Positions 54,429 to 63,906 of a DNA stretch of 64,000 nt are shown here, piece after piece. Every line of letters starts with the position of its first letter. The stretch's first letter is position 1. The translations under genes and the position numbers were made by a program. A model generated the notes under the pieces. It had not been told where the DNA came from and did no database searches. It saw only the letters and a list, made by a program, of their open reading frames with translations. Source of the DNA: Hyphomonadaceae bacterium (lineage in GTDB: Bacteria > Pseudomonadota > Alphaproteobacteria > Caulobacterales > Aquidulcibacteraceae). The stretch covers positions 124,001 through 188,000 of the forward strand of contig JAHBYF010000001.1 in NCBI GenBank assembly GCA_019636095.1. The letters are read 5' to 3'.

Positions 54429-54830
54429 ATGACTGACAAACTGAGCTTTGCTTTGGTTTCACCTGAGCGCGAATTGTTCAACGGCGACGTCGACCATGTC
54501 GTGGTGCCGGGCTCCGAAGGCGAGTTCGGCGTTTCCCCTAATCACGCGCCGGTTATGAGCACGATCAAGCCAGGTGCTTTGCGGGTCATCAATGATGGCA
54601 CGGAGCGCCGGATTTTCGTCAATGGCGGCTTTGCCGATGTTACGCCCGAGGGCCTCACGGTGCTCGCTGAAGAAGCAATAGATCTCGCCGACTTAGCGCC
54701 GGCGCAGCTTGAGCAGGACCTGAAGAATGCTCAGGAAGACCTGCGCGACGCCAACACGGACGCCAAGAAGGATGCGGCGCAGCGTCAGTTGGCGCGTCTT
54801 GAAACGATCAAGGCGGCGATGGCGCGCTAG
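54429..54830 (+). CDS. atpC: ATP synthase epsilon subunit
   Basis: 133-residue epsilon subunit of F1. N-terminal beta-sandwich: FALVSPERELFNGDVDHVVVPGSEGEFGVSPNHAPVMS (in parts) and FVNGGFADV are signatures; a helical C-terminal hairpin (about 88-133) is present, so self-inhibition by the C-terminal domain is possible. It begins directly after protein B. The last gene of the operon; a short GC-rich hairpin follows (54844-54870 region) without a clear U-tract. Confidence 0.97.
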   Translation: MTDKLSFALVSPERELFNGDVDHVVVPGSEGEFGVSPNHAPVMSTIKPGALRVINDGTERRIFVNGGFADVTPEGLTVLAEEAIDLADLAPAQLEQDLKNAQEDLRDANTDAKKDAAQRQLARLETIKAAMAR

Positions 54831-54967
54831 CGCTTTTCCACGTTGATAAGCTCGCCGGATAAAGCGGCGACAATAGCTCTACTTTCCGAGACAGTCAGGC
54901 GCGACTCTGTGCGTGATATGCTGGATTTCGGCCACCACAAGATAGAGCACGCTGACGACACTCTGCG

Positions 54968-55963
54968 GTGGCGCTAGTGTGGCCGCCAATGCCCGACTTC
55001 TTTCACCCGCAACTGCTTCCCGCCACGATTGGGGCAATCATTGGGCTGCCGCTGGTTGTCCTCGCCGGCGTGTGGCTGTTCCGGCGCTGGAGTAAGCTCG
55101 GCGCACGCACGCGGTGGCTTTTGTTTGCGGCAGTCGCTCTGTTCGAGGTCGCGTACTGGCTGAACGTCTATGCTTGGTTCATTGAGCCGCAAATGCTGGT
55201 GGTGCGGCGCGTCGAGGTGGTGAGCGCGCAATGGCATGGCGCGCCGCTGACGATCGCGGTGCTGAGCGATACGCATGTTGGCGGGCCGCACGTGGACGCC
55301 GCCCGGATGGGCAGGATCGTGCGGCGCGCAAATGCGCTTCGGCCTGAGCTGGTTGTTCTCCTCGGCGATTACGTGAACGGGCATCATCATCCGTTCGAAC
55401 GCACGCCGGCTGAGAATCAGGAGATCATCGGAGGCATTGCGACGTTTGCTGCGCTCCAGGCGCGCTATGGGGCGGTCGCGGTCATCGGCAATCACGACGT
55501 CTGGTATGATCGAACGGAGGTCACCGCTGCACTGCAGGATGCCGGCGTAGCGGCGCTTTGGAATCGTCACATCGTCGTTCGGCGCACTGGAGGCGAGCCG
55601 CTGGTGATCGCGGGCGTCGCAGATTTCACAACCGGCGAACCGGATTTCGCCGCGACACTCGATGGTGCGCCGAGTGGCGCGAATACGATTGTGATCAGCC
55701 ACTCGCCCGATCCGTTTGTCGACATGCCACATGGGCCAGCGCTGATGTTGGCCGGCCACGGTCATTGCGGGCAGGTGACTATTCCTCTGATTGGCCGCCC
55801 AATCGTGCCACTCGTCAACAAGCGCTTTGCGTGCGGCCTAATCCAAGAACACGGCGAGCAGATGTATGTGACCGCCGGCATCGGCACGAGCATGATCCCC
55901 GTGCGCTTTCTCAATCCGCCTGAAATCGTCTTGATAACGCTACGTTACGCTGACGCGAACTAA
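54968..55963 (+). CDS. Membrane-anchored metallophosphoesterase
   Basis: 331-residue protein with two N-terminal hydrophobic helices (about 20-40 and 48-65) and a calcineurin-like phosphoesterase domain: LSDTHVGGPH (metal ligands), LLGDYVNG, GNHD and GHGHCGQ are the canonical motifs. It resembles bacterial membrane phosphoesterases of the UDP-2,3-diacylglucosamine or YaeI type. GTG at 54968 is used; ATG at 54989 is an alternative. The substrate is unknown. It converges with the hydrolase gene with a 4-base overlap. Confidence 0.85.
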   Translation: MALVWPPMPDFFHPQLLPATIGAIIGLPLVVLAGVWLFRRWSKLGARTRWLLFAAVALFEVAYWLNVYAWFIEPQMLVVRRVEVVSAQWHGAPLTIAVLSDTHVGGPHVDAARMGRIVRRANALRPELVVLLGDYVNGHHHPFERTPAENQEIIGGIATFAALQARYGAVAVIGNHDVWYDRTEVTAALQDAGVAALWNRHIVVRRTGGEPLVIAGVADFTTGEPDFAATLDGAPSGANTIVISHSPDPFVDMPHGPALMLAGHGHCGQVTIPLIGRPIVPLVNKRFACGLIQEHGEQMYVTAGIGTSMIPVRFLNPPEIVLITLRYADAN

Positions 55964-56808
55964 GCGCCTGCCGCTTCGCCCCAGCCGAACAGCGAGAGTT
56001 GCTTGCGCTTGGGTTTCACCGGCTTTGGACCGATGCCGCGTGCATCGAGCCATTGCAGCGTAAGCGCGGCGACATCGTTTGCTTCAGGTTCGCCGATCAG
56101 CCAGTGGCTCATCTCGGGAAACTCGTGGAAGTGGGCCTGATCACCAGGGAAGCGGCCGATCACGCGGCGCACCGTGCTTGATGAATTCACACGATCCTTC
56201 CCGCCAGCGAGACCGAGCACCGGTGCGCTGATGCGATAGACGGGCGCTTGGCTCGCCATTGCGTGATCCATGAACCACTGAACCGTCTCGCGAATGACGC
56301 GGCCACTCTCGGGGACGAAGCGTGCGAAGGCGCGGCGTGCGTCCTCGCGTGACAGGCGATCCAAGGTTGTCGCGCGGGCGACGCGATAATCTGGCGGCAC
56401 CGGGCGGCGCCAATAATCGCCGAGCAGCGTGAGGCCAAACTGATTGCCATGTTCGTCGAGCGTCGTCGGCGGCACGCCCCACGGCGCGCTTGGCGCCAGC
56501 AGCACGAGGCCAGCTATCGGCATGTGTGTCGCAACGAGTTGCGACACGAGTCCGCCGAGCGAATGGCCCATCAATACCGGCGGCGCACGCAATCCGCGTG
56601 CGTAGGTCGCGATTGCCTTCGCGTAGTCCTTGAGGCCGGTTTGCGCGAGCTGTTCTAGATCGGCGCCGCGCTCGTGGTGCGGAAGGTTTGGCGCGTGCGT
56701 TTCAAAGCCTGCGGCCTCGAACGGCTCGCGAAAACCGTCGAACGCCCAGCCGCCGCAGAACGCGCCGTGCACGAACACAACCGGCGTCACCACTGCACCG
56801 CGCTTCAC
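55960..56808 (-). CDS. Alpha/beta hydrolase
   Basis: 282-residue alpha/beta hydrolase. Nucleophile elbow GHSLGG near residue 84, FVHGAFCGGWAFD near the N-terminus (oxyanion HG motif), catalytic histidine in EMSHWLIG near 241. The C-terminus is a basic/aromatic tail (KPVKPKRKQLSLFGWGE). The substrate cannot be predicted. It is separated from rppH by 37 bp and may be co-transcribed downstream of it. Confidence 0.87.
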   Translation of the reverse strand: MKRGAVVTPVVFVHGAFCGGWAFDGFREPFEAAGFETHAPNLPHHERGADLEQLAQTGLKDYAKAIATYARGLRAPPVLMGHSLGGLVSQLVATHMPIAGLVLLAPSAPWGVPPTTLDEHGNQFGLTLLGDYWRRPVPPDYRVARATTLDRLSREDARRAFARFVPESGRVIRETVQWFMDHAMASQAPVYRISAPVLGLAGGKDRVNSSSTVRRVIGRFPGDQAHFHEFPEMSHWLIGEPEANDVAALTLQWLDARGIGPKPVKPKRKQLSLFGWGEAAGA

Positions 56809-56845
56809 GACGAAGACGCCTCAGCGGCGCCCATCAGGCAGACAA

Positions 56846-57346
56846 TCACTTCGAAGCCCCCACGGTGTGTTTTTTGAACCGGCGCGCCACTTCTTCGTAA
56901 ACGGGGCGCTTGAACGGTATGACCAAACCGGGCGCGCTTTCGAGTGCGGCCCAGCGCCAATCTACAAACTCCGGGGTATGAGTATCCAGTCTAATATCTG
57001 AGTCACGTCCCTTGAACCGAAACGCGAACCATTTTTGACGTTGCCCCAAATAGCGTCCGCGGGGCCTCATTTTCGTGCGCACGTCGATGGGGAAATCGTA
57101 ATAAAGCCAGTCTTCCGTCTCTTCGAGCAGTTCGGCGTGTGCTGACCTTAGGCCAATCTCCTCTTCAAGTTCGCGATAGGCAGCGTCTTCGACTTTTTCG
57201 CCGCGATCGACGCCGCCTTGCGGCATCTGCCACTGATAAGGGCCTTCAGTCGCGACACGTTTGCCGAGAAAGACCAGGCCGTTCGTGTGGAACAGCGCCA
57301 AGCCAACATTCGGGCGATAGTGCTTCGGTTCGTGGGGTGTGATCAT
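56846..57346 (-). CDS. rppH: RNA pyrophosphohydrolase RppH (Nudix)
   Basis: 166-residue Nudix hydrolase converting 5'-triphosphate mRNA ends to monophosphate, triggering RNase E decay. The Nudix box G-x5-E-x7-RE-x-x-E-E-x-G lies at residues 44-66 (starting GGVDRGE). N-terminal YRPNVGLALF and PYQWQMPQGG fit RppH rather than MutT. The ATG overlaps the stop of the YibQ-like gene by 4 bases, so the two are coupled. Confidence 0.92.
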   Translation of the reverse strand: MITPHEPKHYRPNVGLALFHTNGLVFLGKRVATEGPYQWQMPQGGVDRGEKVEDAAYRELEEEIGLRSAHAELLEETEDWLYYDFPIDVRTKMRPRGRYLGQRQKWFAFRFKGRDSDIRLDTHTPEFVDWRWAALESAPGLVIPFKRPVYEEVARRFKKHTVGASK

Positions 57347-58542
57347 CGGCGCGCGGCGCGTGCATTGAGCACGGCCGAGGCTGGCGCCAATTGATATCCA
57401 CGCGTTTCCACATCGCGCGCCCAGTGGCCGACTTGCTCCATGGTCACAGGATACGCAAAGCCTGCGCCAATCGCGCTCTGATTCTGCAGCGCAAGGGCCT
57501 CTAAGTTCAGCAGCTGATCGTCGATGGCGTCAGCTTCACGCCTTGTGTCAATGATGCGATCCGCAGCCGTAATCGGAAGCTGAGCTCGTTGAGCTTCGAC
57601 GCTGAGCGCGGTGCGTTGGCCGATGCCGGAAGAGATGAAAACGAGCCCGCGCCGACGCAGCGCTTGCGCGATTGGCGCCGATGCCTGCGCTGAAGTGGCG
57701 AAGCGCGCGCCCTGATAATTGGTGACGCCGAAATAGCCCGTGGCGCGCGACAGCAATTGCTCAAGACGTGAGATGTTTTGTGGACCGGTGGCGGAGGCGA
57801 GCAATGTTTGTGGACCGGTGTCGTCGGCGTCGGGGTCGAACGGCTCCATTGGCAATTCAAGCATGACCTCGTGGCCACGGGCGCGCGCGCGATCGATCCA
57901 CGATTGCAGGTTTTGTGCGTAGGGCACGAACGAGAGCGTGATCTCAGCGGGCAGTTCATCGATCGCTTGCGTGGTGGCGGTGGCGTTAAAGCCAAGTCCG
58001 CCGATGACGATCGCGACCTTGGGGCGGTCTTGCTGTGGGGTGAATGGACGCGCGTACGCCTGCGCCGGCGTGCGGCCATTCGCAGCGACAATCGGCAGTG
58101 GCCCGTTCGGACTGTTCTCAAACAGACCCGCAAGCGGAGCACGCGGCAGTGGCGGTGATTGCGGCCGGCTCGCGTTCGGCGCTGCCTGGGCCTCTACAAC
58201 CGAAACGCGGAGTTCGCCGTTGGAGTCGATTTCGCCGTACTCGCCGGTCTGGGGCAATTCGTCGATGCCGAACATGTGCATCTCTGCGCCTTCTTCGGCG
58301 GCGTCAGAGAATGAGACGCGCGGTGCGTTGGCCTCGGCCGCCGACGGCTGTAGCGAAACGATGCGGCGCGGGCCTGCGGCGCTCGGATCGCCAAATACTT
58401 GCACCGCGATGAGGGCGCCCACCGCCAGCACGCCCGCGAAGGCGAGCGCAACAGTGCGGTGCGTCAGTCTTGGCAGGCGTCGCGCGGGCTTGGGCGGTTG
58501 CTTGGGCGCGAAGCCGCGCAGGTTTACGCGCGGTCGAATCAT
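57343..58542 (-). CDS. Divergent polysaccharide deacetylase-like protein (YibQ/DUF610)
   Basis: About 399-residue protein with one N-terminal membrane helix (residues 33-52) and a long low-complexity linker, then a C-terminal polysaccharide-deacetylase-like domain of the YibQ family: VAIVIGGLGFNATATTQAIDEL (in parts), SFVPYAQNLQSWIDRARARGHEVMLELPMEP and the terminal strand. Periplasmic, likely acting on peptidoglycan-associated polymers. The ATG at 58542 is preferred; a GTG at 58599 is an upstream in-frame alternative. The adjacency to envC-like, ctpA is usual for the family. Confidence 0.8.
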   Translation of the reverse strand: MIRPRVNLRGFAPKQPPKPARRLPRLTHRTVALAFAGVLAVGALIAVQVFGDPSAAGPRRIVSLQPSAAEANAPRVSFSDAAEEGAEMHMFGIDELPQTGEYGEIDSNGELRVSVVEAQAAPNASRPQSPPLPRAPLAGLFENSPNGPLPIVAANGRTPAQAYARPFTPQQDRPKVAIVIGGLGFNATATTQAIDELPAEITLSFVPYAQNLQSWIDRARARGHEVMLELPMEPFDPDADDTGPQTLLASATGPQNISRLEQLLSRATGYFGVTNYQGARFATSAQASAPIAQALRRRGLVFISSGIGQRTALSVEAQRAQLPITAADRIIDTRREADAIDDQLLNLEALALQNQSAIGAGFAYPVTMEQVGHWARDVETRGYQLAPASAVLNARAARR

Positions 58543-58625
58543 CACCGCCAGAATCGCTGAATTCGCGTCAGCCGTCACTAGGACGGCTGGACGCTTCACA
58601 TTGATTTACGAGTGGTAAATTCGGT

Positions 58626-59945
58626 CTAGCCAGCGCGGGCGCGGAGTCGTTCCGCAACCGTGCCTTGCCGCAAGAACTCCATCGCGCGGCGCAGCTGATA
58701 ATCGTCTTCCGCGTTCCAATTTTCCGGCGGTTGGTCGTCGGGAATGTGGGCGGCGCGGCGGTGAGCGCCGGTTTCGTTGTCGAGCGCGTTCGGCAGATCT
58801 TCTTCCGAGATTGCCAGACGCTGGAGACGCGCCACTTCAGCTGCGTCGATGCGGCGCGATGCGACTTCCATGTCCGGCACAATGCCGGGGCCTTGGATCG
58901 AGCGGCCGGCTGGCGTGTAGTAGCGGGCAGTGGTCAGCCGAAGCGCGCCGTCACGACCGCCTTGCAGCGGAATCACGGTTTGCACCGAGCCTTTGCCGAA
59001 CGAATCGGTGCCGACGATCAAGGCGCGGTTGCGGTCTTGGAGCGCCCCCGCAACGATTTCCGCGGCCGAGGCCGAGGCGCCGTTGATCAAGACAACCACC
59101 GGCACGCCGGCGAGGTCATCGCCGCGGCGGGCATTGTAACGCTGCACGTCTTCTGGTTGGCGGCCGCGGGTGGAAACCACCTCGCCGCCGTCAAGGAATG
59201 CGTCGGAGACTTCGATAGCTTGATCAAGCAGGCCGCCGGGATTGTTGCGCAGGTCGAGCACGACGCCGCGCAGGCGCCCGCCCGTGTCGCGCTTCACGGT
59301 TCGGATTGCGTCTTGCAGCATTGAGCCGGTGCGCTCGTTGAACGTGGAAATTCGGATGACGCCGATGTCGCCGCCTTCAACGCGCGCCGTGACGGCGCGA
59401 ACATTGATGATTTCACGGCGCAACGTGACGTCGAACGGGTCGGAGCCATCACGCGCGACGGTGATGGTGATGTCGGTGCCGGCTTCGCCGCGCATGCGGG
59501 TCACGGCGTCGTTCAGTGTCAGACCAACGATGCTTTCGCCATTGATGGCGGTGAGATAGTCGCCGGCCTGGATGCCGGCGCGCGCGGCGGGCGTGCCGTC
59601 AATCGGGGAGACGACCTTGACGACGCCGTCTTCGCTGGTGACCTCGATGCCCAGACCGCCATACTCGCCGCGGGTTTGGCTTTGCATCTCGCGGTAATCT
59701 TCCGCGTTCATGTAGGAGGAATGCGGGTCCAGTGAGGCGAGCATGCCCTGGATGGCGGCTTCCATCGCCCGCTGCTCATCAATCGGGGTAACGTAATCTT
59801 GCTCAACGCGCGAGAGCACGTCGGCGAACAATTCGAGCTGACGGTAAACATCGCCGTTGGCGCGATCTTGAGGAGCGGACCAGGCAAGTGCGCCAACCAG
59901 GGCGGCAGCACCAGCAACCGGCGCCAAAATCCAAGCTACGCGCAT
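58626..59945 (-). CDS. ctpA: Carboxyl-terminal processing peptidase CtpA
   Basis: 439-residue periplasmic serine protease of the S41/CtpA family. Signal anchor at 1-25, N-terminal helical domain (LELFADVLSRVEQDY), PDZ domain (about 95-175 including GGLGIEVTS), then the catalytic core with Ser in NGASASAAEIV and Lys in SFGKGSVQT. It trims C-termini of periplasmic proteins and acts on peptidoglycan hydrolase regulation. It lies downstream of the envC-like gene on the same strand, as is usual. Confidence 0.93.
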   Translation of the reverse strand: MRVAWILAPVAGAAALVGALAWSAPQDRANGDVYRQLELFADVLSRVEQDYVTPIDEQRAMEAAIQGMLASLDPHSSYMNAEDYREMQSQTRGEYGGLGIEVTSEDGVVKVVSPIDGTPAARAGIQAGDYLTAINGESIVGLTLNDAVTRMRGEAGTDITITVARDGSDPFDVTLRREIINVRAVTARVEGGDIGVIRISTFNERTGSMLQDAIRTVKRDTGGRLRGVVLDLRNNPGGLLDQAIEVSDAFLDGGEVVSTRGRQPEDVQRYNARRGDDLAGVPVVVLINGASASAAEIVAGALQDRNRALIVGTDSFGKGSVQTVIPLQGGRDGALRLTTARYYTPAGRSIQGPGIVPDMEVASRRIDAAEVARLQRLAISEEDLPNALDNETGAHRRAAHIPDDQPPENWNAEDDYQLRRAMEFLRQGTVAERLRARAG

Positions 59946-59979
59946 TTCTTACTCCCCGGGTCGTCCTGCCCGATTCGCG

Positions 59980-61128
59980 TTAACCGGCTCGTACGCCAGC
60001 CTCCGCAGTAAGGCCACGCGCGCTGAGCCATCGTCCAGGATCGACCGGCTGGTCGCCCCGGCGTACTTCTACATACAATTCCGGCGCCGAAGAGGCCGTT
60101 TCTGTCATTCGCCCGACAGTTTGCCCCGCCCGCACCGTCTCGCCGACGCGAACATTGATGGTGTCGACGCCAGTGAGGACCAGAGCGTAACCACCATCCA
60201 GATTGAGGATCAACACGTTTCCATAGCTTCTAAAGCTTCCTGCATAGGCAACTTCACCGGCAGCGGGAGAAACTATCTGCGCGCCTGAATTCGTACGGAC
60301 GGTAACGCCCTGTGCCGCGGGGCCTCCGGCTTGGCGTGCGCCGTAGTTTCGCGTGATTTGGCCCTGGGCGGGCGCGACCCAACCGGCCGGAATCACGTTC
60401 GGCCCTGGTGTGGAGGTCGTCGCAGGCCGGCGCGCGGACGCACGCTGGACGCGTTGGGCAAGTTCCCGCAGGGAACGGGCTTCTGCAGCGAGCTGTCGCA
60501 CGCGGCGCTCAGAAGCCGTCGCCTCGCGGGCGAGGCGTGTCTGCGTCGAACGGCTCTCGGCCAGCATTGTGACGATCTCACCGCGCTCCTGGGCGATGGC
60601 GGCTTGAGCATCAGCCAAAACGCTTTGCTCGCTGGTGATAGTATCTTCGTCTCGCAGCGCTGCGAGCAGCGCGCGCCGGCGGCGTTGCTCCTCCGATTGG
60701 TAAGCTGGGCCAAGCGCACGTGCGACAATGCTTGCGCGTGCGGCGCGTGGTTCGACCCTGCGCTCGGTAAACGCGGCAGCAATGACTGAGGATTCAAACG
60801 CGCTGCGGGCGCGCGCTTGCGCGGCGGTTTCTGTGGTCACGTTTTGTTGGGTTGCGGCGAGGCGATCTCGCGCCGCCGCCGCCGCCACTTCCGTTTCTTC
60901 GCGCCGGCGCGTCGCCTCAACGAGGCGCGTGTCGAGCGCGCGCACTTCACGCTGCGCGGCGCTCGCCTGAGTGCGCAGTTGCTCGGCGCGCTGCGCCTCG
61001 GCGCGGCGATCGCGGTCGGCCTGTGCGGCCGTGCGTTGTGTCTGGGCGTCCGCTGTCCCTAGCAGGAGCGCTAAAGCTCCCGTCGCACATGCGATCAGGG
61101 CGCGGGCGCGTTTTGCGCCTCGTGCCAA
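59980..61128 (-). CDS. EnvC-like murein hydrolase activator (degenerate LytM)
   Basis: 382-residue exported protein with a signal peptide (ending TADAQ), a long coiled-coil of alternating basic and acidic residues (about 28-245) and a C-terminal LytM/M23-like domain. The domain has the right order, but the zinc-binding residues are gone: the usual HxGxD motif reads ARQAGGPAAQG and the HLH motif reads ELYVEV. This is the pattern of EnvC/NlpD-type activators of amidases, which have lost peptidase activity. It precedes ctpA in the usual order. Confidence 0.9.
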   Translation of the reverse strand: MARGAKRARALIACATGALALLLGTADAQTQRTAAQADRDRRAEAQRAEQLRTQASAAQREVRALDTRLVEATRRREETEVAAAAARDRLAATQQNVTTETAAQARARSAFESSVIAAAFTERRVEPRAARASIVARALGPAYQSEEQRRRRALLAALRDEDTITSEQSVLADAQAAIAQERGEIVTMLAESRSTQTRLAREATASERRVRQLAAEARSLRELAQRVQRASARRPATTSTPGPNVIPAGWVAPAQGQITRNYGARQAGGPAAQGVTVRTNSGAQIVSPAAGEVAYAGSFRSYGNVLILNLDGGYALVLTGVDTINVRVGETVRAGQTVGRMTETASSAPELYVEVRRGDQPVDPGRWLSARGLTAEAGVRAG

Positions 61129-61156
61129 TTCACCACCACCATATCGTCCAGGAACT

Positions 61157-61627
61157 TCAGTCCCGGTGATATGGAGTAGAGCAGAGTATCGTCACAGCTC
61201 GGTAAACTTGCTCGGAAATCATCACCCGAACGAGCCTGTGAGGCCACGTTTGCCGGCCAAAAGCCAGCTTTTCGTCAGCGTTATCCTTAACGCCCTGTGA
61301 AGCGCCATCGGCGCCGCCGATCCAGAATGTTGTGCAGGCGACGCCATCATCGCGCCAGCGCGCGAGTTTCTCGGCGAGTTGGCGGGACGTCCATTCTGCG
61401 CCGCGTTCATCCAAGAGGATCTTGCGCGCGTCATCGGGCGTTGCGCGAAACAGAGCCGCAGCTTCCGCGCGCATGTCTCCCGGCGGCTTGCCTTCGACCT
61501 CGATGAGATCGAAGCCTTTGAAGCCGATCTGTCGGCCTGCTTGAGCTGCTCGCTGCAGGTAGTCGACGGTCATCGCCGCTTCAGGCCCATCGCGCAGACG
61601 GCCGACGGCGGCAACGAGCACGCGCAA
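61157..61627 (-). CDS. rlmH: 23S rRNA pseudouridine-1915 N3-methyltransferase RlmH
   Basis: 156-residue SPOUT methyltransferase that modifies pseudouridine 1915 in 23S rRNA. Landmarks are LVAAVGRLRDGPE at the start, FWIGGADGASQGVK and the C-terminal SEQVYRAVTILCSTPYHRD, ending in the family-specific YHR(D) tail. It lies 3 bp after rsfS in the reading direction, as in many bacteria. The 28-bp gap to envC-like shows no terminator. Confidence 0.95.
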   Translation of the reverse strand: MRVLVAAVGRLRDGPEAAMTVDYLQRAAQAGRQIGFKGFDLIEVEGKPPGDMRAEAAALFRATPDDARKILLDERGAEWTSRQLAEKLARWRDDGVACTTFWIGGADGASQGVKDNADEKLAFGRQTWPHRLVRVMISEQVYRAVTILCSTPYHRD

Positions 61628-61630
61628 TGC

Positions 61631-62041
61631 TTAGCTCTGTTGGGAGTCAGGCGTCGCGCCCGCCCAAATCTTCTCGATATTGTAGAAGGAGCGGACCTCA
61701 GGACGGAAGAGGTGCACGACGACGTCTCCCGCATCAACCAACACCCAATCGCCTTGGGGTAAGCCTTCAACGCGGACGTCCTTGATGCCGGCGTCCTTCA
61801 AATTGCGCATGACGTGATCCGCCAGCGCGCCCACGTGCCGCGACGAACGGCCAGAAGCGACGACAAGCATGTCGGCGAAAGATGATTTGCCGCGAATATC
61901 GATGGCGAGGATGTCCTCGGCCTTGTCGTCTTCCAGCGATGTCAGAACCACTTTGGTGATTGCTTCCACATCGATGCCCGGGGCGGGCCGGTTGGCTGCT
62001 CTGGGCGTGGCTCCGGCTTTTGCGGCCGGTGCGCGTTTCAT
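61631..62041 (-). CDS. rsfS: Ribosomal silencing factor RsfS
   Basis: 136-residue protein of the Iojap/RsfS family that binds ribosomal protein uL14 and blocks subunit joining in starvation. The core DDKAEDILAIDIRGKSSFADMLVVASGRS (in parts) and DWVLVDAGDVVVHLF are diagnostic. The N-terminus has an extra basic Ala/Lys segment. It sits between nadD and rlmH, the canonical neighbourhood. Confidence 0.95.
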   Translation of the reverse strand: MKRAPAAKAGATPRAANRPAPGIDVEAITKVVLTSLEDDKAEDILAIDIRGKSSFADMLVVASGRSSRHVGALADHVMRNLKDAGIKDVRVEGLPQGDWVLVDAGDVVVHLFRPEVRSFYNIEKIWAGATPDSQQS

Positions 62042-62095
62042 TTCAGGCGACAGGGTCTGTGATCCTTCTTCGGCTCAAGGTAGAGGGAAACGCTA

Positions 62096-62647
62096 TCACT
62101 TCCGTTTGGGTTTCGCCAACGCCGCACGCTTGTCGGAGCGGATTGCCGTGGAAGATTCCCAGTGGAGTCTAGCGTTTAGGTGGGTCCACTGGCGCGGTGC
62201 GCCAAGCCTATGTGCAATCCGTGCGCCTGGCCGGGACACAATTACCACCGGGACGGCGTTGGCCACTTCGCGCCAATTCCGCCATTTGCGGAAATTCGCG
62301 AGATTGTCCGCGCCCATGATCAAAGTGAATGACACACCGGGGTAACGGCGTTTGAGCGCGCGTAACGTTTGGTAGGTGAACGCGCAGCCAAGCCGCTGTT
62401 CGAGGTCCGTTACAATCATGTTTCGGCCGTGCGCGTGACGCTCCGCGGAGGTAATGCGCCCGGCGATGGGACTTGATTTCGGCTTCAGCGGATTCTGTGG
62501 CGAGACGAGCCACCAAACACGGTCGAGACCCAAACGTTTCAGCGCTGTTTCGGCAACGTGCGCGTGGCCTTCGTGCGCGGGATCGAAGCTGCCGCCGAAG
62601 AGGCCGATCTTCATACCGGGATAGGCGAGAGGCAGGTCGCGCTTCAT
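62096..62647 (-). CDS. nadD: Nicotinate-nucleotide adenylyltransferase NadD
   Basis: 183-residue enzyme converting nicotinate mononucleotide and ATP to deamido-NAD. The [14 protein letters not shown] motif near the N-terminus and SSTAIRSD near the C-terminus are characteristic. The ATG overlaps the proA stop by 4 bases; an internal ATG at MKIGLFGG is a later possible start. It is encoded between proA and rsfS, consistent with the conserved obg-proB-proA-nadD-rsfS-rlmH order. Confidence 0.95.
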   Translation of the reverse strand: MKRDLPLAYPGMKIGLFGGSFDPAHEGHAHVAETALKRLGLDRVWWLVSPQNPLKPKSSPIAGRITSAERHAHGRNMIVTDLEQRLGCAFTYQTLRALKRRYPGVSFTLIMGADNLANFRKWRNWREVANAVPVVIVSRPGARIAHRLGAPRQWTHLNARLHWESSTAIRSDKRAALAKPKRK

Positions 62648-63903
62648 GGTCTGATCTGACCATTACCGTGAATGACGTACTTGAAAGTCGTCAATTGCTC
62701 AGCGCCAACTGGACCGCGCGCATGCAAGCGGCCGGTGGCGATCCCGATCTCGCCGCCAAAGCCGAACTCGCCGCCGTCTGCAAATTGTGTGGAGGCGTTG
62801 TGCAGCACGATAGCACTGTCGACTTCGCGCAAGAACTGAGCTGCGGCGCCCTGGTCTTCTGTGATGATCGACTCGGTGTGTTGCGAACCATAACGCGCAA
62901 TGTGTGCGATGGCGTCGCCAATGCCATCGATGACGTGCACGGACAGGATTGGCGCCAGATATTCCGTGCTCCAATCGGTGTCGGTTGCGGCCTCCATTGC
63001 CGTGATGCTGCAAGCTGCGTCATCGCCGCGAAGTTCGCAGCCTGCATCGCGAAGTTGCTGCGCGATCCGCGGCAGCAGCGTGGGCGCGATGGCGCGATCC
63101 ATGAGCAACGTCTCGGTCGCGCCGCACACCGAGACGCGACGCATCTTTGCGTTGAGCACGATCGCCGCCGCTTTTGCCGGGTCGGCCGCAGCATGAACGT
63201 AGGTGTGGCAAATGCCTTCGAGGTGCGCGAACACCGGCACGCGCGCTTCGTTCTGGACGCGCGCCACCAAGCTCTTGCCGCCGCGCGGCACGATCACGTC
63301 GATGGAGCCGCGGAGGCCGGCGAGCATCATGCCGACGGCGTCGCGATCCTGGGTGGGGACGTGCTGGATAGCATCTTCGGGCAATCCGCTGGTCGGCAGC
63401 GCCGCGCGCAACTCGGCGACGATGGCGGCAGTGGTTTCGGCGCTCTCTGAGCCGCCACGCAGAATGATGGTGTTGCCGGCACGAAGCGCGAGAGCGCCGG
63501 CGTCAGCGGCAACGTTTGGCCGGCTCTCGAAGATCATGCCGATGACGCCGATCGGCGTTCGCACACGCTGAATGCGCAGCCCGTTCGGTCGCACCCACTC
63601 GGCTGACACGGCGCCGATTGGATCGGGCTGCTTCGCGATCGTCTCGACGCCATCTGCGACAGCCCGCACGCGATCGGCGTCAAGACGGAGGCGGTCGATG
63701 TACGCCTCCGTCAGGCCTTTGCCGAGCGCAGCCGCAACGTCGCGCGCGTTCACCTCAGCAATCGCATCCGCCCGGCCGCGTAGGCGCCCCGCCATCGCTT
63801 TGAGCGCTGTCGTGCGCGCCTCGCTTGACGCCAGACGCAGTGCGCTGGCTGCAGCGCGGGCGCGGCGACCGATCTCCAGCATTTCCCGTTCAAGCGCACT
63901 CAT
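62644..63903 (-). CDS. proA: Gamma-glutamyl phosphate reductase ProA
   Basis: 419-residue NADPH-dependent reductase making glutamate-5-semialdehyde for proline synthesis. The aldehyde dehydrogenase-like core is recognisable: [23 protein letters not shown] and the catalytic cysteine in [10 protein letters not shown]. Length is normal. The stop overlaps the nadD start (4 bases) and the start lies 3 bases after the proB stop, so proB-proA-nadD are coupled. Confidence 0.96.
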   Translation of the reverse strand: MSALEREMLEIGRRARAAASALRLASSEARTTALKAMAGRLRGRADAIAEVNARDVAAALGKGLTEAYIDRLRLDADRVRAVADGVETIAKQPDPIGAVSAEWVRPNGLRIQRVRTPIGVIGMIFESRPNVAADAGALALRAGNTIILRGGSESAETTAAIVAELRAALPTSGLPEDAIQHVPTQDRDAVGMMLAGLRGSIDVIVPRGGKSLVARVQNEARVPVFAHLEGICHTYVHAAADPAKAAAIVLNAKMRRVSVCGATETLLMDRAIAPTLLPRIAQQLRDAGCELRGDDAACSITAMEAATDTDWSTEYLAPILSVHVIDGIGDAIAHIARYGSQHTESIITEDQGAAAQFLREVDSAIVLHNASTQFADGGEFGFGGEIGIATGRLHARGPVGAEQLTTFKYVIHGNGQIRP

Positions 63904-63906
63904 GGT

